Origin: Bryobacterales bacterium
GTDB lineage: Bacteria > Acidobacteriota > Terriglobia > Bryobacterales > Bryobacteraceae
DNA length: 64,000 nt
Assembly: GCA_003170295.1 (NCBI GenBank)
Contig: PNAJ01000076.1
Span: forward strand, 29,529-93,528
Direction: 5' to 3'
Position 1 is the first letter of the stretch; every line of letters begins with the position of its first letter. Below the pieces are notes generated by a model. That model was not told the origin of the DNA. It made no database searches and saw nothing but the letters and a program-made list of their open reading frames with translations. This document shows positions 1-8,780 of this stretch, piece after piece. Made by a program: the position numbers and the translations under genes.

Positions 1-1834
1 AAAGAATATTCAGGAAGAGAAGATTGGTGGCGGCGGTGTTGTCGGTCAGGGCGGTAGCCTGGCCCAGCAGGCTTTGCGACGCGCCGGAGCCGGTCGCGAC
101 CAGCTTGCTCATCACGCTCGAATCGTTCATCAGGGCGAGGGCTTGCTGGATGGCTCCATCCTGTTTGCGCGGCTGATCGTCACGATTGCCGGGCAGGAAG
201 GCGGCGAGCAGCGCACTGGTTTCGCGGGCCGGCTCGGGATACTGCATGGCCCAGGCGGAGCTGGTTCCGTTATCGAACTTGAACAGGTTCGGCATGTTGC
301 TCGAGAGCGAGATGGAGTCGGCTACTTCCTCGCCCCACAGGCGGCGGACCATTTTGCGCGCGAACAGAGGCTGCCAGGACACATTCCAGACCGCGGGGTC
401 GTAATCGGAAGAGAGCTGATAGGCCTGCGAGTTCACGATCGTTCGCATGAGGTGCTTGGTGTCGTATCCGCTAGCGATGAAGTCGCTGGTCAGGGCTTCG
501 AGCAACTGGGGATTGGAGGGTTGCAGGGTCCAGGGCGCGGGCGGAGGATTGTTAGGATCGAGGCGGGCCGGATCGAACTGATCGGGTGGATCGACGATGC
601 CCATGCCGAAGAAGTACGCCCACATATAATTGACGGCGGCGCGGGCGAACTGGCGGTCGGCCACGACGGCGGCGGCAAGCGACTGGCGATAGTTCATGCC
701 GGAGAGCGCTCCCTGAGTCGAAAAGGGATACTGTGGCGGGATCGTTTTCACCGTTCCGATCGGCTGGCGGGCGGGGCGATTGCCGGTGGTGGTGTTCAAG
801 GCGTAATCGGTCTTATAAACGCTATCGTCGGCGTACCAGTAAGTGGGGCCGTTCTTGACGGTCGAATCGAGGGCGGGATTCCGCAGACCGACGTGCGAAA
901 AGTACGAAGACATGCCCCATGCCTGCTGGCGCGTGAAGCCGCTGGCCCATAGGCTGATGGTATCGAGATGGCCGCGGCCGTTGTGGCATAGCAGGCAATT
1001 CATGTGATACATCCCGAGGAAGGTTTCGGCCACCGCTGCGGCTTCGCCGTCCCAGACGTCCTGAATGGGGCCTCCGGTGACGCGCGAGGTGATGATCCAG
1101 TTGAGTTCGCCCTGGGTGTAGTTATTCGTTCCCTGCGAGGCGATGAAGGCCTGGGCGATCTTGTCGTAGCTGGTGTTGTTGGTGAGGGCCGTGCGGATAT
1201 AGGTATTCAACCCATCGCGGCCACCGGAATAGAGCTGCGTGCCGCTCGAAGGGAAGCTCGAAGCGCTCTTAAACTGGTCGCCAAAATACATGGTCCATTT
1301 ATCGAGCCACTGGGGGGCGGCGAAAAGCGTCTCAATGAGATCGGCGCGCTTGGTGGCGCTGGTATTGGCAACGAAGTTGGTCACCTGGGCGGCGGTGGGG
1401 ATGCGGCCGGTCATATCGAGGTAGATGCGGCGGACAAATTCGTAATCGTTGGTGGCGCGGGCCGGGGTCACACCTTGGGCTTTGAGGGCGGTGAAGATGT
1501 AGCCGTCGATCAGATTGGAGCTGGTGGTGGAAGCGGAGTAGGTACGGCTGCCGCCGGGAGCGGAGGGCATCGACATTATACTGGCGTTGCCCATGGCCTC
1601 GGCGCGGAGGCTCGTTACCTGGCTGGTAAGTTGTCCGAGGCGGATGCCGTGGAGGGTCTGATTGGTGTAGCGCTCGCGCTGGGGTCCGAACATGGTGCAA
1701 TCGGCATGCTCGGTGGCGGATGCGGCTTGGGCGCGTTGGTGCAACTGCTCGGGTTCCTGGGCCTGCATCACCAGCAAGCCGCTGACGGCCAAACCTGTTA
1801 CTAACGATGTCACGAGAATAAGACGTTTCTTCAT
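1..1834 (-). CDS. DUF1549/DUF1553 cytochrome-type secreted protein (C-terminus outside window)
   Basis: The minus-strand frame opens at ATG 1834, seven bases after a GGAGG ribosome site, and stays open to the left edge, so the end is missing. The protein begins MKKRLILVTSLVTG, a signal peptide. A DUF1549 region follows, with FVRRIYLDMTGRIPT and a CLLCH (CxxCH) haem-type motif at the place where this family usually has CAQCH. The DUF1553 part (for example FARAAVNYMWAYFFG and LMRTIVNSQAYQLS) runs to the window edge. Such proteins are typical of planctomycetes and acidobacteria, are exported, and often sit beside DUF1501 genes; their biochemical role is poorly known. The long plus-strand frames over this region are antisense shadows. 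Confidence 0.88.
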   Translation of the reverse strand, partial: MKKRLILVTSLVTGLAVSGLLVMQAQEPEQLHQRAQAASATEHADCTMFGPQRERYTNQTLHGIRLGQLTSQVTSLRAEAMGNASIMSMPSAPGGSRTYSASTTSSNLIDGYIFTALKAQGVTPARATNDYEFVRRIYLDMTGRIPTAAQVTNFVANTSATKRADLIETLFAAPQWLDKWTMYFGDQFKSASSFPSSGTQLYSGGRDGLNTYIRTALTNNTSYDKIAQAFIASQGTNNYTQGELNWIITSRVTGGPIQDVWDGEAAAVAETFLGMYHMNCLLCHNGRGHLDTISLWASGFTRQQAWGMSSYFSHVGLRNPALDSTVKNGPTYWYADDSVYKTDYALNTTTGNRPARQPIGTVKTIPPQYPFSTQGALSGMNYRQSLAAAVVADRQFARAAVNYMWAYFFGMGIVDPPDQFDPARLDPNNPPPAPWTLQPSNPQLLEALTSDFIASGYDTKHLMRTIVNSQAYQLSSDYDPAVWNVSWQPLFARKMVRRLWGEEVADSISLSSNMPNLFKFDNGTSSAWAMQYPEPARETSALLAAFLPGNRDDQPRKQDGAIQQALALMNDSSVMSKLVATGSGASQSLLGQATALTDNTAATNLLFLNIL

Positions 1835-1995
1835 GGAGTGTCCTCCGCCATTAACCAGTCTGAACGGTAAAACCCTGCGGTGCCACTAGAGTTCTCAAAG
1901 TAGGGCGATTTTCTTTCGACCCTAGCATTAAAACCCGTTTACCGCTGGGCCGATGGGGGTAGGGACGGGTTAGAGTTAACATGACGGGGATTGAT

Positions 1996-3849
1996 ATGAA
2001 AACAAGCTGGTTGTTTTTGGTTGGCGCGATGGCCTGGGGGCAGGTCTCGACGAATGCGTCGCTGACGGGGAAGTACTTTTTCCGGCAAGTTCTATTGTTG
2101 ACCGATCCGTCAACGACATCGCCGAACGTTACTAGTACGATGAGCGGCGCGGGGACGCTGACGTTCGAAGGGAACGGAAATTTCACGATCAGCGGGAACC
2201 AACTGGTGGGGACGGCAGCGGCGGTGTCGCTGAGCGGGAACGGAACTTATGCAGTGAGTCCGGGGGGATTTATGACGCTGACGAATCCTTTAAAGAGCGA
2301 AGTGACGCTGAAAGCGAGGCTGGGGCAAGGGGCGCTGGTCGGGTCGTCTACGGAGGCGGGGCCGACGGTGTTCGACATATTTATAGCGATTCCAGCGCCG
2401 GTGGGGGCGTCGAATGCGACGCTCACGGGATCGTATTGGGTATCGAGCCTGGAATTTCCGGGCGGAGGGCTGGCGAATATTCGGGACACGAATTTCAAGC
2501 TTACGGCGAATGGGGCGGGGAGTTTCGCCGAGACTACGGTGACGGGACAGGCGGCGAATCTCGCGAATGCTCTGACGAATCAGACGGTGAGTCCGATGAC
2601 GTACTCGATTTCGCCGGACGGGACGGGGACGCTGACGTTTCCGCTGGGGGCCGGACTGAATGCGAACACGCAACTGATTTCGGGGGTCGAGAATATTTTC
2701 GTGGCGAACGGGGGCGTGTACTTTATTGGAGGATCGATGGCGGCGGGCGGGCACGGGCTGGTGGTCGGAATCAAGAATTACGGCAGTGGATCGGCGACCA
2801 ACGCGAGCTGGAACGGAGTTTATTACGCTGCGGGGATGCGCTACGATACTCAGCCGGCGCGGCTGGCGGCGGTGGTGGGGGGAGTGCACGCGAATGCGGA
2901 CGGCAACTCGATTTGGGCGCGGCGGACGCGGCAGTCGGACGGTCTGTTCGACGCGTCGCCACTGATTACTTACAGCTTGACTGGCGACGGGTCGGGGCTG
3001 TATTCATCGACGCCGGGACATGTGAATGTCGATGTGAACACGACGACGTTTTCTTCGAGCGGAGTGGATATTACGAATTCGCCGAGCTATGAGATTTACT
3101 TCGGGGCGCTGCTCGCGCCGCAAACGGGGACGGGAGTTTTTCTGAATCCGCAAGGGGTGCTTAATGCGGGAAGCTTCGCGCCGCCGGGGTATCCGATATC
3201 GCCGGGCGGAGTGATGACGCTGTTCGGCACCGGGTTTCCAGCGGGGGCGGTGACGGCATCGGCTCCTCCCTTCGGCCCGAACCTGGGAGGCGTGCAGGTG
3301 TCGGTGAACGGACTGCCTGCGCCGGTGTATTCGGTGTCGTCGACACAGATCAGCGCGATTGTGCCGTTCGCGGTGACGGGACCGACTGCGACGCTGGTGG
3401 TGACAGTCGGTAGCGCGAAATCAAACTCGGTGGTCGTGCCGCTGGCGGCGACTTCGCCGGGGATTTTCAGTATTCCGGCGAATGGGATCGGCAGCGCGGC
3501 GGGGTTGCACGGTAATTATTCGGTGATTAGTACAATGAATCCGGCTGTTCGGGGCGAAATAATTTCCCTTTACCTGACGGGGCTGGGAGCGACGAATCCG
3601 AAGGTTTTGGATGGAGTGGCTGCGCCGGGGTCGGCTCCGCTGGCACTGATTACGGGAGGGCTCGCGATTTATGTGGGGGGCGTGGTGGTTCCGGCGAATC
3701 AGATTTATTATGCGGGGCTCGCGCCGACGCTGGCGGGGTTGTACCAGGTGAATTTCATGATTCCGGCGAGCATGAATTCGGGGAATGTGAGCCTCGCGGT
3801 GCAGACGAACGAGGGATTTACGGACATGGTGTATATTCCGATTCAGTAA
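1996..3849 (+). CDS. Secreted beta-rich protein with Solibacter-type C-terminal domain (TIGR03437-like)
   Basis: About 617 residues. The ATG at 1996 is preferred because it gives a clean signal peptide (MKTSWLFLVGAMAWGQ); an in-frame ATG at 1981 is possible. The first 370 residues are Gly/Thr/Ser-rich beta-type sequence without a recognised enzyme motif. The last ~240 residues start at about GVLNAGSFAPPGYPISPG and contain GTGFPAG, VSVNGLPAPVYSVS and YLTGLGATNP. These are hallmarks of the C-terminal domain described from Solibacter secreted proteins, which resembles IPT/TIG and bacterial Ig-like folds. Role inferred: exported surface or matrix protein. It is transcribed away from the DUF1549 gene. 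No catalytic residues are evident. Confidence 0.85.
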   Translation: MKTSWLFLVGAMAWGQVSTNASLTGKYFFRQVLLLTDPSTTSPNVTSTMSGAGTLTFEGNGNFTISGNQLVGTAAAVSLSGNGTYAVSPGGFMTLTNPLKSEVTLKARLGQGALVGSSTEAGPTVFDIFIAIPAPVGASNATLTGSYWVSSLEFPGGGLANIRDTNFKLTANGAGSFAETTVTGQAANLANALTNQTVSPMTYSISPDGTGTLTFPLGAGLNANTQLISGVENIFVANGGVYFIGGSMAAGGHGLVVGIKNYGSGSATNASWNGVYYAAGMRYDTQPARLAAVVGGVHANADGNSIWARRTRQSDGLFDASPLITYSLTGDGSGLYSSTPGHVNVDVNTTTFSSSGVDITNSPSYEIYFGALLAPQTGTGVFLNPQGVLNAGSFAPPGYPISPGGVMTLFGTGFPAGAVTASAPPFGPNLGGVQVSVNGLPAPVYSVSSTQISAIVPFAVTGPTATLVVTVGSAKSNSVVVPLAATSPGIFSIPANGIGSAAGLHGNYSVISTMNPAVRGEIISLYLTGLGATNPKVLDGVAAPGSAPLALITGGLAIYVGGVVVPANQIYYAGLAPTLAGLYQVNFMIPASMNSGNVSLAVQTNEGFTDMVYIPIQ

Positions 3850-3895
3850 CGCTCTTGAAAACAGGAGGTTGACCGAGGTTGCGGAAAGACGGACG

Positions 3896-3933
3896 GGCCG
3901 ATCCGGGGATCGGCCGCGGACCGGGGGGTCCGC
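3896..3933. repeat. Tandem GC-rich hairpins between convergent genes
   Basis: Two perfect stem-loops lie back to back. GGCCGATCC/GGATCGGCC (9-bp stem, 2-base loop) spans 3896-3915, and GCGGACC/GGTCCGC (7-bp stem, GGGG loop) spans 3916-3933. They sit between the convergent ends of the secreted protein and the kinase and could act as a two-way terminator, though no T-tract follows. The second hairpin recurs at 38733-38768, which suggests a dispersed repeat family. Confidence 0.7.
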
Positions 3934-3956
3934 CCCACAAGGCTCCGAGCCACCTG

Positions 3957-6650
3957 CTATTCAAATAGGTCGGCGGAGAAGAATTTTCTGCCTGCGGTGG
4001 CGGCGTGGAAGGCCCAGACGGCGAGCAATACTACGGCGGCTACGGCGAATACTGTGCTTCCGAAATACCAGATCGACGGATTGGTGCTGATGGGAACGTT
4101 GCCGATAGAATCGGTAGTGAAGATGGCGACGGCCAGCGTTACGAGGCCGAATCGTACGAGCGCCATGGATGCGATGAAGTAAACCGCCATCGCGGCAGGA
4201 ATATCGACGGCGGGGTGAGTGGTTCCCAGAGTCTGGATCAGCGTCCAGAGGGCGACGAATGCAGCGGCGGCAAGCCACTGGTTGCGCAACAAGACGCGCA
4301 GGATAAACAGAAGGAAGAGAAACACCAGCGTGGCGTGGATGGCGCTGGACACCTGGACCGTCCATGCGCCCAGAGTGCTTCGTGCACCCTCCAGATAGTC
4401 GGCATTGTTCAAGGACGGCTGGGCTCCGTGGGCGAGATTGACCATGGAGCGGATCGCGAAGATGAGGATCCAGAGGGTTCCCATGACAATGCCGAAAAGA
4501 GTGTCGCGGGCCACGGCGGGATCGCGTAGCTGGCCATTGATCAGGCGGCTCCAAGAGATAATCGTTTGCGGCCAATGACGCCGCACATAGGGTTCGAGCG
4601 CCAGATACAGGGTCCAGACCAGGGCGGCATTAAACATCCCCGAGGAGAGCGCGAGAACGAACAGGGCGAACTCGCCGAACCCTGCCACGAAGTGGCCGCG
4701 GAGAATCCACAGCAGGAGGCTGATGCTGAAAATAACTACGCTGAGGCGAAACGCACCGCGGCGATCCGCCTTGCCGCGCGCGATATTCCGCCACGCGAGC
4801 CAGGCGGGAACGAGGAAAATGACGATCGCCAGACTCATCAGAATGACGATTTTTCCTTTTTCGCTGGAGGTGAGCGACCGGTCGCTGGCGGGTTTGCTCC
4901 AGGGTCCGACCAATTTGAAGAACACAGGCTTTCCGAGCCAAGATGCGGCTTCGACACGCAGTGGATAAGAGGTTCCGGGCAGGACTCCGGTCCAGGCGAC
5001 TCTCTCGTCGGCTGCGCCGGACGGGGCCCACAGAGGCTCGGCCTTTTCGAACTTCGAGGGATCGAGATCGGCGAGCTTGAATAGTTCGTTCCAGTCCGCA
5101 GGGCGCGCTGTTTCACCGGCTGGCCGCAATTGCGGCGGGATCGCCTCGAAATAAGTCAGCCTCGACTGATCGTCCAGCTTGAGAAACGTCATACCAGGAG
5201 TGTTGCGCGGCGGCTCTTCTTCCTGAGGGACGCCGGGCGTCATACTCTGATCGCGCCACCAGGCCGGAATCATCTGGTCTGGACTTTCGCGATACCAGAA
5301 AACGAGAAGGCGGGGCCGATGGGTGAGGATCGCCGCCCAATCCGGCTTCGCGCCGGCCTGCTTTTCCGAATAGCGCAGGGGACCCATTTCATAAGTGAAC
5401 CCGTCGGTCGTGTCGGCTGCCTTCTCGGTATAACCCAAGTGATTGAGGACCGAACGCGCCCGGTGCCGCAACACCTCCGGCGTGGTATCGGAGCCTGCGA
5501 CTTCGAGCGCGTTATCCTTCACGCCGAGCACGCAGACTGCGGCCAGCCCGAGGACGATGAAGGCAAGGCAGGCGACGGCGATGCGCGGCGACAATCCCGA
5601 AGCGTCGCCGGCGGCGGCTACCATTTGCGGCGAGGGAGTCTCGCCCGCGGCGAGCGCGGCGGCCAGAGGATCGCCTCCGGGGAGAGCCGCCGCGACGGCC
5701 AAGGCTGAAGCGGGGCGCTGCGCGGGATCGCGCTCCAGGCAGCGGAGAATCACGCGCTCCACTGCTTGATCCATATCGTGGACCAGCGTCGATGGGCTGG
5801 CGGGCGCGCTCTCATTGCGAGTGCGAACGAGGTCGGCTAGGGTGGCGCTTTCAAAGGGACGCTTGCCGGTGAAGATTTCGTAGAGCACCAGACCGAGCGA
5901 GTAGATCTCGCTGCGAACGGTGACTTCTTTTCCGTCGAGCTGCTCCGGCGCCATATAGGCCGGAGTGCCGTTGCGGACTTCGGCGCCTTCGACCTGGCCG
6001 GCCAATGCGGCGAGCCCAAAATCGGTGATGAGCACCTGCCCGTGCGAATCGAGCATGATGTTGCCGGGCTTCAGATCGCGATGGAGGACGCCCTTTTCAT
6101 GCGCCGCAGCGAGACCCGCGCAGAGCTTGCGGGAGATTTCGAGCGCCTTGGCTTCCGGCAGGTGACCGATGCGGCGCAGCAGGACGCCGAGGTCTTCGCC
6201 ATCGACGTACTCCATTGAGAGAAACAATTGACCATCGATTTCGCCGAGGTCGTAGACGCGGCAGACGTTGGGATGGGAGACCTGGCGCGCGATGCGAACT
6301 TCATTGCGGAAGCGGTCGAGAGACTGCGGATTATTGGTGGCCTCAGGCGGGAGGAATTTCAGCGCGACTGTTTGGCCCAGCACCAGATCGTCGGCGCGAT
6401 ACACCTCCCCCATGCCGCCTTGCCCGAGTTTCGCGACAATGCGATATCGTCCGGCGAGGAGAGTGCCGGGCAGGAATCGGCCGTCGGAGGATGAGGAAGT
6501 GGAGGAAGAACTGCGGAGTTTCGAAGACGAACTGGTCGCGACGGTTTCGGTGGCCATGGAATCGGGCTGAACCGGCGTGCCGCAGGAGAGGCAGAAGCGG
6601 CTATTTTCGGGAAGGTCGCTCGCGCACTTGCGGCACTTCGTCGTTTGCAT
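3957..6650 (-). CDS. Zinc-ribbon Ser/Thr protein kinase with polytopic membrane C-terminus
   Basis: 897 residues. An N-terminal zinc ribbon (Cys6, Cys9, Cys20, Cys23) and a Ser-rich linker lead to a complete Hanks-type kinase domain at about 69-330: glycine loop GQGGMGEV (76-83), Lys98 in ALKF, HRDLKPGN (His190), DFG (210-212) and APE. A transmembrane helix (near 355-375) is followed by a ~220-residue soluble part, then roughly eight to ten hydrophobic helices to the end. Role inferred: membrane-anchored signalling kinase whose C-terminal membrane domain is a sensor or transporter-like module. It lies 22 bp downstream of the broken GT39 gene in the same direction. The ATG falls inside a 42-bp sequence duplicated at 8361-8402. 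Confidence 0.93.
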   Translation of the reverse strand: MQTTKCRKCASDLPENSRFCLSCGTPVQPDSMATETVATSSSSKLRSSSSTSSSSDGRFLPGTLLAGRYRIVAKLGQGGMGEVYRADDLVLGQTVALKFLPPEATNNPQSLDRFRNEVRIARQVSHPNVCRVYDLGEIDGQLFLSMEYVDGEDLGVLLRRIGHLPEAKALEISRKLCAGLAAAHEKGVLHRDLKPGNIMLDSHGQVLITDFGLAALAGQVEGAEVRNGTPAYMAPEQLDGKEVTVRSEIYSLGLVLYEIFTGKRPFESATLADLVRTRNESAPASPSTLVHDMDQAVERVILRCLERDPAQRPASALAVAAALPGGDPLAAALAAGETPSPQMVAAAGDASGLSPRIAVACLAFIVLGLAAVCVLGVKDNALEVAGSDTTPEVLRHRARSVLNHLGYTEKAADTTDGFTYEMGPLRYSEKQAGAKPDWAAILTHRPRLLVFWYRESPDQMIPAWWRDQSMTPGVPQEEEPPRNTPGMTFLKLDDQSRLTYFEAIPPQLRPAGETARPADWNELFKLADLDPSKFEKAEPLWAPSGAADERVAWTGVLPGTSYPLRVEAASWLGKPVFFKLVGPWSKPASDRSLTSSEKGKIVILMSLAIVIFLVPAWLAWRNIARGKADRRGAFRLSVVIFSISLLLWILRGHFVAGFGEFALFVLALSSGMFNAALVWTLYLALEPYVRRHWPQTIISWSRLINGQLRDPAVARDTLFGIVMGTLWILIFAIRSMVNLAHGAQPSLNNADYLEGARSTLGAWTVQVSSAIHATLVFLFLLFILRVLLRNQWLAAAAFVALWTLIQTLGTTHPAVDIPAAMAVYFIASMALVRFGLVTLAVAIFTTDSIGNVPISTNPSIWYFGSTVFAVAAVVLLAVWAFHAATAGRKFFSADLFE

Positions 6651-6670
6651 TGGACTAATGTATCATCCGT
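6629..6670 (-). repeat. 42-bp direct repeat, copy A (kinase promoter and start codon)
   Basis: This 42-bp stretch matches 8361-8402 at 37 positions in the same orientation. On the minus strand it holds an AT-rich GATACATT element and then the ATG of the kinase, so it probably contains the kinase promoter -10 region and first codons. The two copies bracket the GT39 gene. Confidence 0.75.
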
Positions 6671-6672
6671 AG

Positions 6673-8339
6673 TCACCAGTGGAGCGGGATTACCGGGACG
6701 GGTTGGGCCCTTGGTTTCGCTGCGCGACTGAGCAGGAATATCCTTTCGGAGGAATACCGAACCAATTGGTGTGCTCGCTCCGGACCATCGATCACGTCCA
6801 GCCACCGGACGGGAAGATAGAAATCGCTTTCGGGTCTAGCGTTAACTAAATCTGAGACTTCTGAAGGCGCGCTCATCGTGATCGTTGTGCCAATCGGCTC
6901 CTGTGAGTCAACTCCCCACGTGTGCAGTTGTTTCTCGAACTGCGGAACAAGCCTGGGGAGGTTTATGAATTGGTCGGAGGTCACGATAATGCCCAGTGGC
7001 AAGTAGTGCGGGACGTATCTTTGCAAAACACCAGTTGGATCGAGAACGCAGTAACGTACACGGGGAAGGGGAATCGTCAAACTGTAAAACTCGTCGTCAG
7101 GGTCGATGGAAATCAGCTCTGCATCGCGATTGAGGTCATAGTATTCCCTCATCGCCTTGGCGCCAGTCAGAGGAGGCGCCGTTGGGCGCAGCGACCACGG
7201 CTGTCCGCTCACCGCAATCTTCGCAAAAAATAGGATGCCCAAAACACATGCGGTGATCGCAGGGCGCCTATCCACGAAACCAGGTCCGCAAACGGCGCCA
7301 AAGACGCAGAGCGACGGCAGCACAAGGGCCACGTACGGCAAATTTGCGGCTTGAAAAGCACAAAGCGCGGCGACTGCGACAGCCACCCAACAGGCGGCCA
7401 GAAGTGCGGCGGGTGACCGTCGTAATCGGACGATCCGTAATCCACCCGCCAGACCTACGGCCGCGAGCGCCAGCACCGCCGAGTCCATCTCAATGAGGCG
7501 GCGCAAATAATAGACGATGTGCGAATCGCGAACGATGCTGTTTCGGTCCCAGTGAAGGCCGGTGCTAATCAACTGTGTTTTGAAGTAATCGGACCATAGC
7601 CACTCTGGATGAACGGCGGCTTGATAAACGTACCAGGGAGCCACCAGGACACCCGCTATCAACACGCTTTCAGCGACGTTTGCAAACTTAGCTCTGTTTG
7701 CGCGCGAAGTCAGTACGCAGAACAGAATCAATGCCGCGAAGGGAAGCATGCCCGCTGCGCTCTTCGATAGGACAGACGCCGCACCCATCACGCCGAATAA
7801 GACTCGGGTTCGCCGGTGTACTAATTGCGCGTCGAAAGCGACCCCGGCGAGCGCCAGTGCCGCGAACGAACTGGCAGGGACGTCTGTAAGGCACACTCGC
7901 GAGAAGGTCTGCCAGAAAGTGCTCAATAAGAGGATTCCCCCCCCAGCATGCCTGCTGCCATCGAGCGGGCATGCGCTGCCCATGCGAAGACCGCTGCAAC
8001 ACCCGCAGCGCCTAATATAAGAGCGGGTAGACGGACCGAAAACAGGCTCAGTCCAAGAAGGCGGATCGACAGGGCGGAAAGCCAAATCAAGAGGGGAGGC
8101 TTAAGAATAAAGGGGCGACCCTTCAGCTTTGGCGTCATCCAATCGGAATCCTTCGTCACGCCTATGGTCGCGCTAACGATGGCAGCTTCGTCTTGTGCTC
8201 GTATGTGTGCGATTGGGTCGTTGTATGCGGCGGCAATTCCCGCTTGATTGATATTCCACGCAAGCGAAGCGAAGCTGATAAGAAATACGATGACGGCGCA
8301 AAATGCGATTTGGTGAGCGGCGATAAGTCGGCGCAGCAT
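6673..8339 (-). pseudogene. GT39-type polyprenyl-phosphate sugar transferase, split by a frameshift
   Basis: Two minus-strand frames together encode one ~555-residue ArnT/PMT-like membrane glycosyltransferase. The N-terminal piece starts at 8339 (MLRRLIAAHQIAF) and has the luminal acidic motif AQDEAAIVS and FILKPPLLIWLSAL, typical of GT39. It runs into a stop just after a run of eight C (plus strand 7937-7944). Adding one G to the minus-strand run joins it to GGGILLLSTFWQTFSRVCL, which continues through many hydrophobic helices to the stop at 6673. Such enzymes move a sugar from a lipid carrier to an acceptor on the outer face of the inner membrane. The break may be a real mutation, phase variation or a base-call error. 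It precedes the kinase in the same direction. Confidence 0.8.
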
Positions 8340-8360
8340 CAGGTCGGACCATTTGCGTCG

Positions 8361-8402
8361 TGCGGTACGTCGTCATTTGCATTGGACCAATGTATCATTC
8401 GT
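8361..8402 (-). repeat. 42-bp direct repeat, copy B
   Basis: Second copy of the kinase promoter and start region (37 of 42 identical to 6629-6670), just upstream of the GT39 start. The minus-strand ATG in this copy (8382) opens a frame that does not match the kinase beyond the first few codons, so it is a relic or a duplicated promoter. Confidence 0.7.
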
Positions 8403-8507
8403 GATCTGCGACGCCGAGCGTTGGCGGAACAAATGCTCGCTAAGGCTGGGTAGCGCACAAGGTATACTGATATTCTTCGCGCCTTGTCAAAGCAGGAAGG
8501 TTAGCCG

Positions 8508-8678
8508 ATGCAAGCCGTTCTTGATAAGGCCATTGAGCACTATCAGCGAGACAAATTTCTCGATGAAGTAAATGCGGCCTATGCCAGGCTCCGAAGCGAT
8601 CCCAAGGAATGGAAGGAAGAACAGGCCGAACGGGCGCTCTGGGATCGGACACTCGGACACGGGCTGAAAGGTCAATGA
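8508..8678 (+). CDS. Small antitoxin-like protein (56 aa), orphan
   Basis: The ATG at 8508 has a good AGGAAGG ribosome site eight bases upstream. The 56-residue acidic helical product (MQAVLDKAIEHYQRDKF, then DPKEWKEEQAERALWD) resembles the short antitoxins usually encoded directly upstream of MazF-like toxins. Here the stop overlaps ATGAGC, which opens only a seven-codon frame, and no toxin frame follows. The gene is therefore read as an antitoxin that has lost its toxin. Family assignment is by pattern memory only. Confidence 0.6.
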   Translation: MQAVLDKAIEHYQRDKFLDEVNAAYARLRSDPKEWKEEQAERALWDRTLGHGLKGQ

Positions 8679-8718
8679 GCCAGGTTCCAGTAAAATGACG
8701 CCTGAAGTGGTCCCACCT
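8679..8718. other. Possible mobile-element end next to orphan antitoxin
   Basis: The forty bases after the antitoxin gene (starting AGCCAGGTTCCAGTAAAATG) replace the expected toxin start. They resemble the non-coding ends of insertion sequences in general character, but no transposase and no partner end is present here. Weak evidence. Confidence 0.25.
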
Positions 8719-8743
8719 CCGCTCCCTGTGGTCGCGGCTCGGT
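8719..8743 (+). repeat. Family A dispersed hairpin, copy 1
   Basis: The sequence CCGCTCCCTGTGGTCGCGG then CTCGGT matches the intergenic repeat also seen near 27512, 31693, 43070, 44016, 45104 and 58315. The CCGC and GCGG ends can pair. It lies between the orphan antitoxin and the 8781-9572 gene. Confidence 0.7.
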
Positions 8744-8780
8744 CGAGCATCGGATAAACAAGTAGCGGCGAAATGGGATA

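Noticed and set aside
74..1804. Long plus-strand reading frames at 74-952 and 1004-1804
   Set aside because: They are antisense to a DUF1549/DUF1553 gene that runs off the left edge and has a signal peptide and CxxCH motif; no ribosome sites or domains in the plus frames.
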